A stretch of DNA of 64,000 nt from Gymnothorax reevesii. Its lineage: Eukaryota; Chordata; Actinopteri; Anguilliformes; Muraenidae. Position numbers and translations under genes: made by a program. Below the pieces are notes generated by a model. It saw only the letters and a program-made list of their open reading frames with translations. It made no database searches and was not told the origin of the DNA. Numbering within the stretch: the stretch's first letter is position 1; every line of letters begins with the position of its first letter. The stretch lies in contig CM056573.1 of assembly GCA_029721435.1 (NCBI GenBank), positions 71,180,001 through 71,244,000 on the forward strand. The letters run 5' to 3'. Of the stretch, positions 1 to 9,531 are shown piece after piece.

Positions 1-3000
1 GCCAGTTGCTGTCATGAGGTCAGAATCAATTTGTTCTCCCATTTTGCAGGTAGAAATTGTGATTGTCACAGAGCTGTTCTTCTATTCATTTAGTTTATTT
101 AGTAAGCTGGTTAGGATACCAGAAAAAGAAATTAATCAGAGGAAATGGATGAATGTAAGTCAGGCTTTGGCAAAGCTTCAGGACATGAGTTCTTGTGAGT
201 CAGATGGAGAAGAAATATCAGGGCTCAGTGATGCTTCTAGGTCTAGTGAATCCGACTCCGATTTTGAAACTGAATGCGATCGTGAGCCACACGGTAAAGG
301 TATCACAGCTGCTGGGCAAACTAAGCCTTTGATGCCAGGAAGGTCACCAAAACTGGATATTTATTCACGTCATAACGCTTAGGTTTCACAGCATAATTTC
401 AAGTCCAAATACTTTGAAACATTTAAAATTAGCCACAATAGCCAACAAATTGAAGCTTTAAAGCTCTGACCTCTATACTATTTAATCAATGAAGAATCTT
501 AGCAAAACACCATTTATTGTCCTCTGAATTCTGAAAGTACTTTGAAATGCTTTCACTGAGGCAACACCTCACAGCTTAAAAGTATTACAAAGAGTGGTGC
601 ATTTTTGTCCATAAAGAGGATGCAGCCATATTTCCACGTCATCCATGCCATGATGAAGGGAGACGCAGTAGCGCAGTGGAGAGCATGGGCTTGACTTGGG
701 ATGGAAAGATTCTGTGTTCCAGTCCTTGCCTTAGCCTGTGCAAAGTGTTCTCAGGCAAAACTCTTCACTTCCACACTGCCTCACTCTACCCAGGTGTACA
801 AATGGGTCCCAGCAAAATTGTCAGGGAAACTTGACTGAGAGCAGTGGGAGAACCCGAGTTGGACTAGTGTCCCATCGAGGGGGTTTAGCAATACTCCTAT
901 TTGCTTCATGTCACAGAAACCAGGGTTAAACACAGGCCTGGTGGGCCTCCAGGCATGACCTCCACGCCTGGTTAGAAATAGTCTTTATTCCGTCTGAGCA
1001 GCTGCTCATTTTGAAAACAAGAAGGGCACTTGGTAGAGCTCATACCTCCGCCAAGCCCACATGTAAGTATTATTGGTTCTGGATCCAGGAGAGTATCATC
1101 CAGACCAACAACAGCTGTGATTAGTTCCTCTTTTAGGGCAGATTCTATTCAGTGCTGAAATTTTCTGAAAATCTGTTCATTACATAAGGACATACCGAAT
1201 TGTTCCGAATATAAGACGATTCTGGATATGAGACTACTCCCCTTTCTCAAGTCATATTTTGGAAAAAATAGGGTTTTGATGACAAAATCTTGTTTTAGTC
1301 ACTAAAGAATAATAATCATCGCAAAAATTTCTTTGAAAATACTGATAAAACAAACTGAAAGAAAAACCAATATAAAAGATTGCAGGCTGTTATTTTGCGC
1401 CATCTATTGTTGTGAACATGTATTGAGTATAGACTATAAAACGCACACACAGGATGACTGTTATTGTTAGAAGCCTAGTCCACGGAAAATACGACGACCC
1501 CATTTCTCCGCTGTCACGTGTCTTTAATGGAACGGCGGAGGCGTCAAAGATAAAACAGGGTCACTTGAGCAAAAAGAGAGGAAATAGTAAACATGCCCGA
1601 TGGACGAGAGATGCTAATTTACTGAGATTCCGCAGAGAAGTCACTGTTATGTCAAAGACGCAGAGTGCATCGTATGCCTGTTCCGTGGATATGTAAAAAG
1701 CACCGTTGCCATAAACATATCTCCCCAGCGGGCCACAGTACGAAGTAGATTCCCAGTTCGTCGTGGAAACATATACTGGTGTACGTGCGATTAGGTAGTG
1801 ATTGTTTTTAAATTTCATTTGATTTCATTTGACACACTCTTTTTACTTGAACAAAAGATTGACCGCGATTCCGTACCATGCTTTCTGTTAACGTTCTGAC
1901 AAAATGTGGCAGCCCTCCATGCTTAGGGTCGGGCGTGTAAAGTCACCGAACAGGCCTTGTGGTGACGTGTCTTAAATGGAACACTCGAGGCGTCATAAAT
2001 CAGACCAGGTCACTTGAGCAGAAGAAAACAAAGGAGTAAACAAGCCCGATGGATGAGAGGTTCGAATTCTCTTGGATTCTGCTGAGAAGTCGCTTTGACG
2101 TCAAAGAGCCAGAGTGCATCGAATGTTCATTTTGTTGCTATAACAACAGCACCGTTGCTATAAACAACTCTGCCCAGGGAGCCGACGGAAGAATGCTGAT
2201 TCTCAGTCCGTGTCCAAAGCTCATGGAAAGATGTCCAGGAGTACGTGCGATTTGGCAGTGATTTTATTTTTATGAAACTAGATTTTAATTGACTCACTCT
2301 TTGTTTAAACAAAAAAAAAAAAAAAAATGCGCGATTCAGTAGCATGCTTTCTGTTTACGTATTGACAAAATGTGCCTGCCCTCCACTTAGCCGTCGGGCT
2401 TGTCTTGTGACCAAACAGGCTCTGCTGTGACGTGACTTAAATGGATCAGCGGAGGTTTCAAATTCTCCGGCAGCTACAGGTCTCAAAAAAGTTGGGACAC
2501 TTGTAAAAAGGGGCTTTAAAAGCATTGAATTTCTAAGAGAATCAGCTGAAAGAACATTTAGCAAGTAATTAAGTTAACTGTCATCTGCTGCGCAACATGA
2601 TTACTTATAAAAGGGTTGTCATTGAGAGGCTGAGTTTCTCAGAAGTAAAGATGGCCAGAAGCTCTCCCACCTGTGAAGGCTTGCATAAAAAAAAATGTTG
2701 AATACTTTAAAAACACTGCTCCTCGACGTTAAATTGCAAAGGCATTGAAGGTCTCATCATCTTCAGTACATGACATCATCAAAAGATTCAGAGTAACTGG
2801 AAAAATCTCTGCCTGTACGGGACTAGGCCGAGACCTTTACTGGATGCCCTTTATCTTTGGACCCTCAGATGCCACTGCATCACTCACCAGCATGATTCTT
2901 GGGATTCTGCAATAATAGAGAAAGAAAAAACATCACTGATTATACCTAGAACTGCCACAAGGTCATTCTGACCTCCATTAGTCCCAGTGCAAAAGAATGT

Positions 3001-3154
3001 AAATGGACTATATAGGGGCTGACTATGGAGCTAGTCAGATTGGCAGCTCAAAGCACTTGACAGTAGCCTAATACCTCACGTATGCCCATTTATGCAACAC
3101 ATTCATACACTGACGGCTACGCAAGGCAGTCAACTGCATCTTGTTACTTTTAGA
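1..3154 (+). repeat. Macrosatellite unit u1 (5' partial)
   Basis: Starts about 22 bp inside the unit. Acidic ORF remnant 14-382, SINE 661-969, E1 from 1510, E2 from 1959, A-tract of 17, Tc1-like fossil 2456-2910. It shares with u6 and u19 the TGAGGTCA form of the first CRE, a CACGTG E-box at the start of E1 and an AAG codon-like variant in E2. Private bases are C at 2278 and C at 2818. Its 3' edge carries the 15-bp deletion. Confidence 0.95.
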
Positions 3155-6100
3155 ATGGTGTGCAGGCGCATATATAAGCCAGTTGCTGTCATGAGGTCAG
3201 AATCAATTTGTTCTCCCATTTTGCAGGTAGAAATTGTGATTGTCACAGAGCTGTTCTTCTATTCATTTAGTTTATTTAGTAAGCTGGTTAGGATACCAGA
3301 AAAAGAAATTAATCAGAGGAAATGGATGAATGTAAGTCAGGCTTTGGCAAAGCTTCAGGACATGAGTTCTTGTGAGTCAGACGGAGAAGAAATATCAGGG
3401 CTCAGTGATGCTTCTAGGTCTAGTGAATCCGACTCCGATTTTGAAACTGAATGCGATCGTGAGCCACACGGTAAAGGTATCACAGCTGCTGGGCAAACTA
3501 AGCCTTCGATGCCAGGAAGGTCACCAAAACTGGATATTTATTCACGTCATAACGCTTAGGTTTCACAGCATAATTTCAAGTCCAAATACTTTGAAACATT
3601 TAAAATTAGCCACAATAGCCAACAAATTGAAGCTTTAAAGCTCTGACCTCTATACTATTTAATCAATGAAGAATCTTAGCAAAACACCATTTATTGTCCT
3701 CTGAATTCTGAAAGTACTTTGAAATGCTTTCACTGAGGCAACACCTCACAGCTTAAAAGTATTACAAAGAGTGGTGCATTTTTGTCAATAAAGAGGATGC
3801 AGCCATATTTCCACGTCATCCATGCCATGATGAAGGGAGACGCAGTAGCGCAGTGGAGAGCATGGGCTTGACTTGGGATGGAAAGATTCTGTGTTCCAGT
3901 CCTTGCCTTAGCCTGTGCAAAGTGTTCTCAGGCAAAACTCTTCACTTCCACACTGCCTCACTCTACCCAGGTGTACAAATAGGTCCCAGCAAAATTGTCA
4001 GGGAAACTTGACTGAGAGCAGTGGGAGACCCCGAGTTGGACTAGTGTCCCAACAAGGGGGTTTAGCAATACTCCTATTTGCTTCATGTCACAGAAACCAG
4101 GGTTAAACACAGGCCTGGTGGGCCTCCAGGCATGACCTCCACGCCTGGTTAGAAATAGTCTTTATTCCGTCTGAGCAGCTGCTCATTTTGAAAACAAGAA
4201 GGGCACTTGGTAGAGCTCATACCTCCGCCAAGCCCACATGTAAGTATTATTGGTTCTGGATCCAGGAGAGTATCATCCAGACCAACAACAGCTGTGATTA
4301 GTTCCTCTTTTAGGGCAGATTCTATTCAGTGCTGAAATTTTCTGAAAATCTGTTCATTACATAAGGACATACCGAATTGTTCCGAATATCAGACGATTCT
4401 GGATATGAGACTACTCCCCTTTCTCAAGTCATATTTTGGAAAAAATAGGGTTTTGATGACAAAATCTTGTTTTAGTCACTAAAGAATAATAATCATCGCA
4501 AAAATTTCTTTGAAAATACTGATAAAACAAACTGAAAGAAAAACCAATATAAAAGATTGCAGGCTGTTGTTTTGCGCCATCTATTGTTGTGAACATGTAT
4601 TGAGTATAGTCTATAAAACGCACACACAGGATGACTGTTATTGTTAGAAGCCTAGTCCACGGAAAATACGACGACCCCATTTCTCCGCTGTGACGTGTCT
4701 TTAATGGAACGGCGGAGGCGTCAAAGATAAAACAGGGTCACTTGAGCAAAAAGAGAGGAAATAGTAAACATGCCCGATGGACGAGAGATGCTAATTTACT
4801 GAGATTCCGCAGAGAAGTCACTGTTATGCCAAAGACGCAGAGTGCATCGTATGCCTGTTCCGTGGATATGTAAAAAGCACCGTTGCCATAAACATATCTC
4901 CCCAGCGGGCCACAGTACGAAGTAGATTCCCAGTCCGTCGTGGAAACATATACTGGTGTACGTGCGATTAGGTAGTGATTGTTTTTAAATTTCATTTGAT
5001 TTCATTTGACACACTCTTTTTACTTGAACAAAAGATTGACCGCGATTCCGTACCATGCTTTCTGTTAACGTTCTGACAAAATGTGGCAGCCCTCCATGCT
5101 TAGGGTCGGGCGTGTAAAGTCACCGAACAGGCCTTGTGGTGACGTGTCTTAAATGGAACACTCGAGGCGTCATAAATCAGACCGGGTCACTTGTGCAGAA
5201 GAAAACAAAGGAGTAAACAAGCCCGATGGATGAGAGGTTCGAATTCTCTTGGATTCTGCTGAGAAGTCGCTTTGACGTCAAAGAGCCAGAGTGCATCGAA
5301 TGTTCATTTTGTTGCTATAACAACAGCACCGTTGCTATAAACAACTCTGCCCAGGGAGCCGACGGAAGAATGCTGATTCTCAGTCCGTGTCCAATGCTCA
5401 TGGAAAGATGTCCAGGAGTACGTGCGATTTGGCAGTGATTTTATTTTTATGAAATTAGATTTTAATTGACTCACTCTTTGTTTAAACAAAAAAAAAAAAA
5501 ATGCGCGATTCAGTAGCATGCTTTCTGTTTACGTATTGACAAAATGTGCCTGCCCTCCACTTAGCCGTCGGGCTTGTCTTGTGACCAAACAGGCTCTGCT
5601 GTGACGTGACTTAAATGGATCAGCGGAGGTTTCAAATTCTCCGGCAGCTACAGGTCTCAAAAAAGTTGGGACACTTGTAAAAAGGGGCTTTAAAAGCATT
5701 GAATTTCTAAGAGAATCAGCTGAAAGAACATTTAGCAAGTAATTAAGTTAACTGTCATCTGCTGCGCAACATGATTACTTATAAAAGGGTTGTCATTGAG
5801 AGGCTGAGTTTCTCAGAAGTAAAGATGGCCAGAAGCTCTCCCACCTGTGAAGGCTTGCATAAAAAAAAATGTTGAATACTTTAAAAACACTGCTCCTCGA
5901 CGTTAAATTGCAAAGGCATTGAAGGTCTCATCATCTTCAGTACATGACATCATCAAAAGATTCAGAGTAACTGGAAAAATCTCTGCCTGTAAGGGACTAG
6001 GACGAGACCTTTACTGGATGCCCTTTATCTTTGGACCCTCAGATGCCACTGCATCACTCACCGGCATGATTCTTGGGATTCTGCAATAATAGAGAAAGAA

Positions 6101-6343
6101 AAAACATCACTGATTATACCTAGAACTGCCACAAGGTCATTCTGACCTCCATTAGTCCCAGTGCAAAAGAATGTAAATGGACTATATAGGGGCTGACTAT
6201 GGAGCTAGTCAGATTGGCAGCTCAAAGCACTTGACAGTAGCCTAATACCTCACGTATGCCCATTTATGCAACACATTCATACACTGACGGCTACGCAAGG
6301 CAGTCAACTGCATCTTGGTTGACTGCATTTTGTTACTTTTTGA
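3155..6343 (+). repeat. Macrosatellite unit u2
   Basis: ORF remnant 3155-3559, SINE 3838-4146, E1 from 4687, A-tract 14, Tc1 fossil 5630-6084. The ORF frame is open back to 3092 because the upstream 15-bp deletion removes a stop. Private markers shared only with u15 are L118S in the ORF, CAAATAGGTCC and CCCAACAAGG in the SINE, GAATATCAGACG, and TGTGCAGAAG in E2. Confidence 0.95.
6119..6343 (+). mobile_element. piggyBac-like 5' end and leader (reference copy)
   Basis: Begins TTATACCTAGAACTGCC followed by GGTCATTCTGACC, a small inverted repeat. piggyBac-family ends typically start CCC(T/A)AGAA next to a TTAA target and often carry such a repeat, so this looks like a decayed left terminus in which the TTAACCC junction has mutated. 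Two hairpin-forming sequences follow: CTGACTA/TAGTCAG (6193-6199, 6206-6212) and GCAGTCAAC/GTTGACTGC (6300-6308, 6318-6326). The right half of the second is deleted in front of u2, u7 and u15. The family call is inference from terminus shape plus the acidic protein stub downstream. Equivalent DNA lies in the 225 bp before every unit start. Confidence 0.45.
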
Positions 6344-6748
6344 ATGGTGTGCAGGCGCATATATAAGCCAGTTGCTGTCATGACGTCAGAATCAATTTGT
6401 TCTCCCATTTTGCAGGTAGAAATTGTGATTGTCACAGAGCTGTTCTTCTATTCATTTAGTTTATTTAGTAAGCTGGTTAGGATACCAGAAAAAGAAATTA
6501 ATCAGAGGAAATGGATGAATGTAAGTCAGGCTTTGGCAAAGCTTCAGGACATGAGTTCTTGTGAGTCAGATGGAGAAGAAATATCAGGGCTCAGTGATGC
6601 TTTTAGGTCTAGTGAATCCGACTCCGATTTTGAAACTGAATGCGATCGTGAGCCACACGGTAAAGGTATCACAGCTGCTGGGCAAACTAAGCCTTTGATG
6701 CCAGGAAGGTCACCAAAACTGGATATTTATTCACGTCATAACGCTTAG
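6344..6748 (+). pseudogene. Acidic N-terminal stub of a piggyBac-like transposase (reference copy)
   Basis: A 134-codon open frame present in all units. The first ~57 codons overlap the TATA box, the CRE and a pyrimidine-rich TTTTGCAG acceptor-like site, so they are probably leader DNA. A more plausible start is M58 (6515), giving 77 residues: a short MNVSQALAKLQ helix, then an acidic Ser/Asp/Glu run (residues 71-104) and a basic tail. That design matches the disordered N-terminus of piggyBac-like transposases. The DDD catalytic core and the C-terminal zinc finger are absent, so no transposase activity is possible. Variants seen among units are I6V, T14R, F38L, S87F, D95N, A112S and L118S, against one silent change at codon 76, which looks neutral. 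The family call is tentative. Confidence 0.4.
6359..6388 (+). promoter_or_regulatory. TATA-like box and CRE (reference copy)
   Basis: ATATATAAG at 6359-6367, followed 13 bp later by TGACGTCA, a perfect cAMP response element, at 6381-6388. This looks like the old transposase promoter. The CRE is intact in u3-u5, u8-u14 and u16-u18. It is TGAGGTCA in u1, u2, u6, u7, u15 and u19. In u5 and u18 the TATA-like core reads GTATATAAG. Activity is not shown. Confidence 0.5.
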
Positions 6749-7026
6749 GTTTCACAGCATAATTTCAAGTCCAAATACTTTGAAACATTTAAAATTAGCC
6801 ACAATAGCCAACAACTTGAAGCTTTAAAGCTCTGACCTCTATACTATTTAATCAATGAAGAATCTTAGCAAAACACCATTTATTGTCCTCTGAATTCTGA
6901 AAGTACTTTGAAATGCTTTCACTGAGGCAACACCTCACAGCTTAAAAGTATTACAAAGAGTGGTGCATTTTTGTCAATAAAGAGGATGCAGCCATATTTC
7001 CACGTCATCCATGCCATGATGAAGGG
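6749..7026. other. Unassigned spacer after the acidic stub (reference copy)
   Basis: 278 bp with no recognisable coding or mobile sequence. It contains GTCAATAAAGAGG near 6972, so an AATAAA polyadenylation-type hexamer is present. In u1, u5 and u18 this reads CCATAAAG and the hexamer is lost. Confidence 0.5.
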
Positions 7027-7335
7027 AGACGCAGTAGCGCAGTGGAGAGCATGGGCTTGACTTGGGATGGAAAGATTCTGTGTTCCAGTCCTTGCCTTAG
7101 CCTGTGCAAAGTGTTCTCAGGCAAAACTCTTCACTTCCACACTGCCTCACTCTACCCAGGTGTACAAATGGGTCCCAGCAAAATTGTCAGGGAAACTTGA
7201 CTGAGAGCAGTGGGAGAACCCGAGTTGGACTAGTGTCCCATCGAGGGGGTTTAGCAATACTCCTATTTGCTTCATGTCACAGAAACCAGGGTTAAACACA
7301 GGCCTGGTGGGCCTCCAGGCATGACCTCCACGCCT
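7027..7335 (+). mobile_element. tRNA-derived SINE (reference copy)
   Basis: The head holds an A box TAGCGCAGTGG (7035-7045), a full match to TRGYNNARNNG, and a B box GTTCCAGTCC (7082-7091), one mismatch from GWTCRANNC, at tRNA-like spacing. The body that follows (CACTGCCTCACTCTACCC, GTGTACAAATGGG, GTCCCATCGAGGGGG, CATGTCACAGAAACCAGG) is of a kind I associate with tRNA-headed SINEs of fish. The 3' limit is approximate, and no clear tail or target duplication survives. Both boxes are kept in every unit, so Pol III initiation is conceivable. It is not an intact tRNA gene. Confidence 0.7.
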
Positions 7336-7386
7336 CGTTAGAAATAGTCTTTATTCCGCCTGAGCAGCTGCTCATTTTGAAAACAA

Positions 7387-7555
7387 GAAGGGCAATTGGT
7401 AGAGCTCATACCTCCGCCAAGCCCACATCTAAGTATTATTGGTTCTGGATCCAGGAGAGTATCATCCAGACCAACAACAGCTGTGATTAGTTCCTCTTTT
7501 AGGGCAGATTCTATTCAGTGCTGAAATTTTCTGAAAATCTGTTCATTACATAAGG
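7387..7555. mobile_element. RTE-LINE-like 3' fragment (reference copy)
   Basis: Holds ACCTCCGCCAAG, AAGTATTATTGGTTC, GGATCCAGGAGAGTATCATC and AAAATCTGTTCATTAC in this order. These phrases are typical of the 3' region of RTE-type retrotransposons and their derived short elements in fish, as far as I can recall. No reverse transcriptase coding remains. The call rests on phrase recognition only. Confidence 0.4.
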
Positions 7556-7556
7556 A

Positions 7557-7875
7557 CATACCGAATTGTTCCGAATATAAGACGATTCTGGATATGAGAC
7601 TACTCCCCTTTCTCAAGTCATATTTTGGAAAAAATAGGGTTTTGATGACAAAATCTTGTTTTAGTCACTAAAGAATAATAATCATCGCAAAAATTTCTTT
7701 GAAAATACTGATAAAACAAACTGAAAGAAAAACCAATATAAAAGATTGCAGGCTGTTGTTTTGCGCCATCTATTGTTGTGAACATGTATTGAGTATAGAC
7801 TATAAAACGCACACACAGGATGACTGTTATTGTTAGAAGCCTAGTCCACGGAAAATACGACGACCCCATTTCTCC
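7557..7875. mobile_element. AT-rich fragment with TATAAGACGA motif, pogo-like? (reference copy)
   Basis: Contains CGAATATAAGACGATTCTGG and a later CGGAAAATACGACGACC. Repeats of (A)TATAAGACGA occur at the ends of some pogo/Tigger-type DNA transposons, so a fragment of such an element is possible. There is no transposase frame. The GCGCCATCTATTGTTGTG stretch in the middle is equally conserved among units. Family assignment is weak. Confidence 0.3.
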
Positions 7876-8324
7876 GCTGTGACGTGTCTTTAATGGAACG
7901 GCGGAGGCGTCAAAGATAAAACAGGGTCACTTGAGCAAAAAGAGAGGAAATAGTAAACATGCCCGATGGACGAGAGATGCTAATTTACTGAGATTCCGCA
8001 GAGAAGTCACTGTTATGTCAAAGACGCAGAGTGCATCGTATGCCTGTTCCGTGGATATGTAAAAAGCACCGTTGCCATAAACATATCTCCCCAGCGGGCC
8101 ACAGTACGAAGTAGATTCCCAGTCCGTCGTGGAAACATATACTGGTGTACGTGCGATTAGGTAGTGATTGTTTTTAAATTTCATTTGATTTCATTTGACA
8201 CACTCTTTTTACTTGAACAAAAGATTGACCGCGATTCCGTACCATGCTTTCTGTTAACGTTCTGACAAAATGTGGCAGCCCTCCATGCTGAGGGTCGGGC
8301 GTGTAAAGTCACCGAACAGGCCTT
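7876..8324 (+). repeat. Internal repeat E1 (449 bp, reference copy)
   Basis: First of three diverged copies of a ~450 bp sequence beginning (GC)TGTGACGTGTCTTTAATGG. It shares with E2 the series CACTTGAGCA, AGTAAACA, GCCCGATGGA, AGAAGTC, AGAGTGCATCG, GTACGTGCGATT, CATGCTTTCTGTT and GACAAAATGTG. The lead motif differs by unit: TGACGTG in u2-u5, u8 and u14-u18, TTACGTG in u7 and u9-u13, and CACGTG in u1, u6 and u19. It also has the X-box-like GTTGCCATAAAC at 8071-8082. Confidence 0.85.
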
Positions 8325-8785
8325 GTGGTGACGTGTCTTAAATGGAACACTCGAGGCGTCATAAATCAGACCGGGTCACTTGAGCAGAAGAAAACAAAGG
8401 AGTAAACAAGCCCGATGGATGAGAGGTTCGAATTCTCTTGGATTCTGCTGAGAAGTCGCTTTGACGTCAAAGAGCCAGAGTGCATCGAATGTTCATTTTG
8501 TTGCTATAACAACAGCACCGTTGCTATAAACAACTCTGCCCAGGGAGCCGACGGAAGAATGCTGATTCTCAGTCCGTGTCCAATGCTCATGGAAAGATGT
8601 CCAGGAGAACGTGCGATTTGGCAGTGATTTTATTTTTATGAAATTAGATTTTAATTGACTCACTCTTTGTTTAAACAAAAAAAAAAAAATGCGCGATTCA
8701 GTGGCATGCTTTCTGTTTACGTATTGACAAAATGTGCCTGCCCTCCACTTAGCCGTCGGGCTTGTCTTGTGACCAAACAGGCTCT
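8325..8785 (+). repeat. Internal repeat E2 (461 bp, reference copy)
   Basis: Second copy, about 70-75% like E1 by eye. It carries the 14-bp palindrome CTTTGACGTCAAAG (8459-8472), which holds a CRE core, and two X-box-like sites, GTTGCTATAACAAC (8500-8513) and GTTGCTATAAACAAC (8520-8534). An A-tract follows TTTGTTTAAAC and is 10 to 17 long among units. It is the main source of unit length variation. Confidence 0.85.
8459..8534 (+). promoter_or_regulatory. CRE palindrome and paired RFX X-box-like sites in E2 (reference copy)
   Basis: CTTTGACGTCAAAG is perfectly self-complementary and centred on ACGT. GTTGCTATAACAAC fits the X-box plan GTNRCY-N-RGYAAC with small deviations, and a near-duplicate follows 6 bp later. 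Adjacent X-box and CRE sites are known partners for RFX and CREB/ATF proteins. Function here is inference from motif shape only. Confidence 0.4.
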
Positions 8786-8817
8786 GCTGTGACGTGACTT
8801 AAATGGATCAACGGAGG
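8786..8817 (+). repeat. Internal repeat E3, truncated start (reference copy)
   Basis: Only the first ~32 bp of a third copy, CTGTGACGTGACTTAAATGG and a further 12 bp, cut off where the Tc1-like fossil begins. This shows that the E repeats were already tandem before, or when, the Tc1 piece was joined to them. Confidence 0.75.
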
Positions 8818-9272
8818 TTTCAAATTCTCCGGCAGCTACAGGTCTCAAGAAAGTTGGGACACTTGTAAAAAGGGGCTTTAAAAGCATTGAATTTCTAAGA
8901 GAATCAGCTGAAAGAACATTTAGCAAGTAATTAAGTTAACTGTCATCTGCTGCGCAACATGATTACTTATAAAAGGGTTGTCATTGAGAGGCTGAGTTTC
9001 TCAGAAGTAAAGATGGCCAGAAGCTCTCCCACCTGTGAAGGCTTGCATAAAAAAAAATGTTGAATACTTTAAAAACACTGCTCCTCGACGTTAAATTGCA
9101 AAGGCATTGAAGGTCTCATCATCTTCAGTACATGACATCATCAAAAGATTCAGAGTAACTGGAAAAATCTCTGCCTGTAAGGGACTAGGCCGAGACCTTT
9201 ACTGGATGCCCTTTATCTTTGGACCCTCAGATGCCACTGCATCACTCACCGGCATGATTCTTGGGATTCTGC
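8818..9272 (+). mobile_element. Tc1-like transposon fossil, 5' internal part (reference copy)
   Basis: Begins inside the element's leader (GCTACAGGTCTCAAAAAAG-type sequence, AGAAAG in this copy). Neither terminal inverted repeat is included. The transposase start is the ATG at 9013: MARSSPTCEGLHKKKC, then a stop caused by a frameshift in the A9 run. In the next frame, codons for YFKNTAPRR, a TAA stop, then IAKALKVSSSSVHDIIKRF and RVTGKIS can be read. This is the N-terminal helix-turn-helix that binds the transposon ends in Tc1 transposases. A second frameshift follows GLGRD. The second helix-turn-helix and the DD34E catalytic part are missing. It lies directly downstream of E3 and 34 bp before the next unit's piggyBac-like end. 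Confidence 0.8.
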
Positions 9273-9531
9273 AATAATAGAGAAAGAAAAAACATCACTG
9301 ATTATACCTAGAACTGCCACAAGGTCATTCTGACCTCCATTAGTCCCAGTGCAAAAGAATGTAAATGGACTATATAGGGGCTGACTATGGAGCTAGTCAG
9401 ATTGGCAGCTCAAAGCACTTGACAGTAGCCTAATACCTCACGTATGCCCATTTATGCAACACATTCATACACTGACGGCTACGCAAGGCAGTCAACTGCA
9501 TCTTGGTTGACTGCATTTTGTTACTTTTAGA

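Larger units (their letters stand above)
6344..9531 (+). repeat. Macrosatellite unit u3 (reference unit)
   Basis: Used here as the reference for module coordinates, which are listed separately. A-tract of 13. Markers shared with u16 are TTTTTGAATGG just before the ATG, S87F in the ORF (also in u11), CGCCTCGTTAG after the SINE, and CTCAAGAAAG in the Tc1 fossil. A difference from u16 is GGCAATTGG at 7392 where u16 and the other units have GGCACTTGG. Confidence 0.95.

Noticed and set aside
738..929. 63-residue + strand frame recurring in every unit
   Set aside because: Lies inside the tRNA-derived SINE; Ser/Leu/Cys-rich with no domain; repeats only because the DNA repeats.
1561..1818. 85-residue minus-strand frame recurring in every unit, and the overlapping 80-residue + strand frame
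   Set aside because: Both sit in E1 on opposite strands; the + frame exists only where the TGA in the lead motif is TCA or TTA. No family features.
2355..2564. 69-residue minus-strand frame recurring in every unit
   Set aside because: Spans the E3/Tc1 junction antisense to the Tc1 leader, so it is a shadow frame.
4429..4680. 83-residue minus-strand frame with hydrophobic stretch
   Set aside because: Falls in the AT-rich pogo-like fragment; absent in u1, u6 and u19 through a single base change; no homology recognised.
7027..7098. Intact tRNA gene
   Set aside because: A and B boxes are present, but I could not form a proper acceptor stem or anticodon arm; continues into a SINE body.
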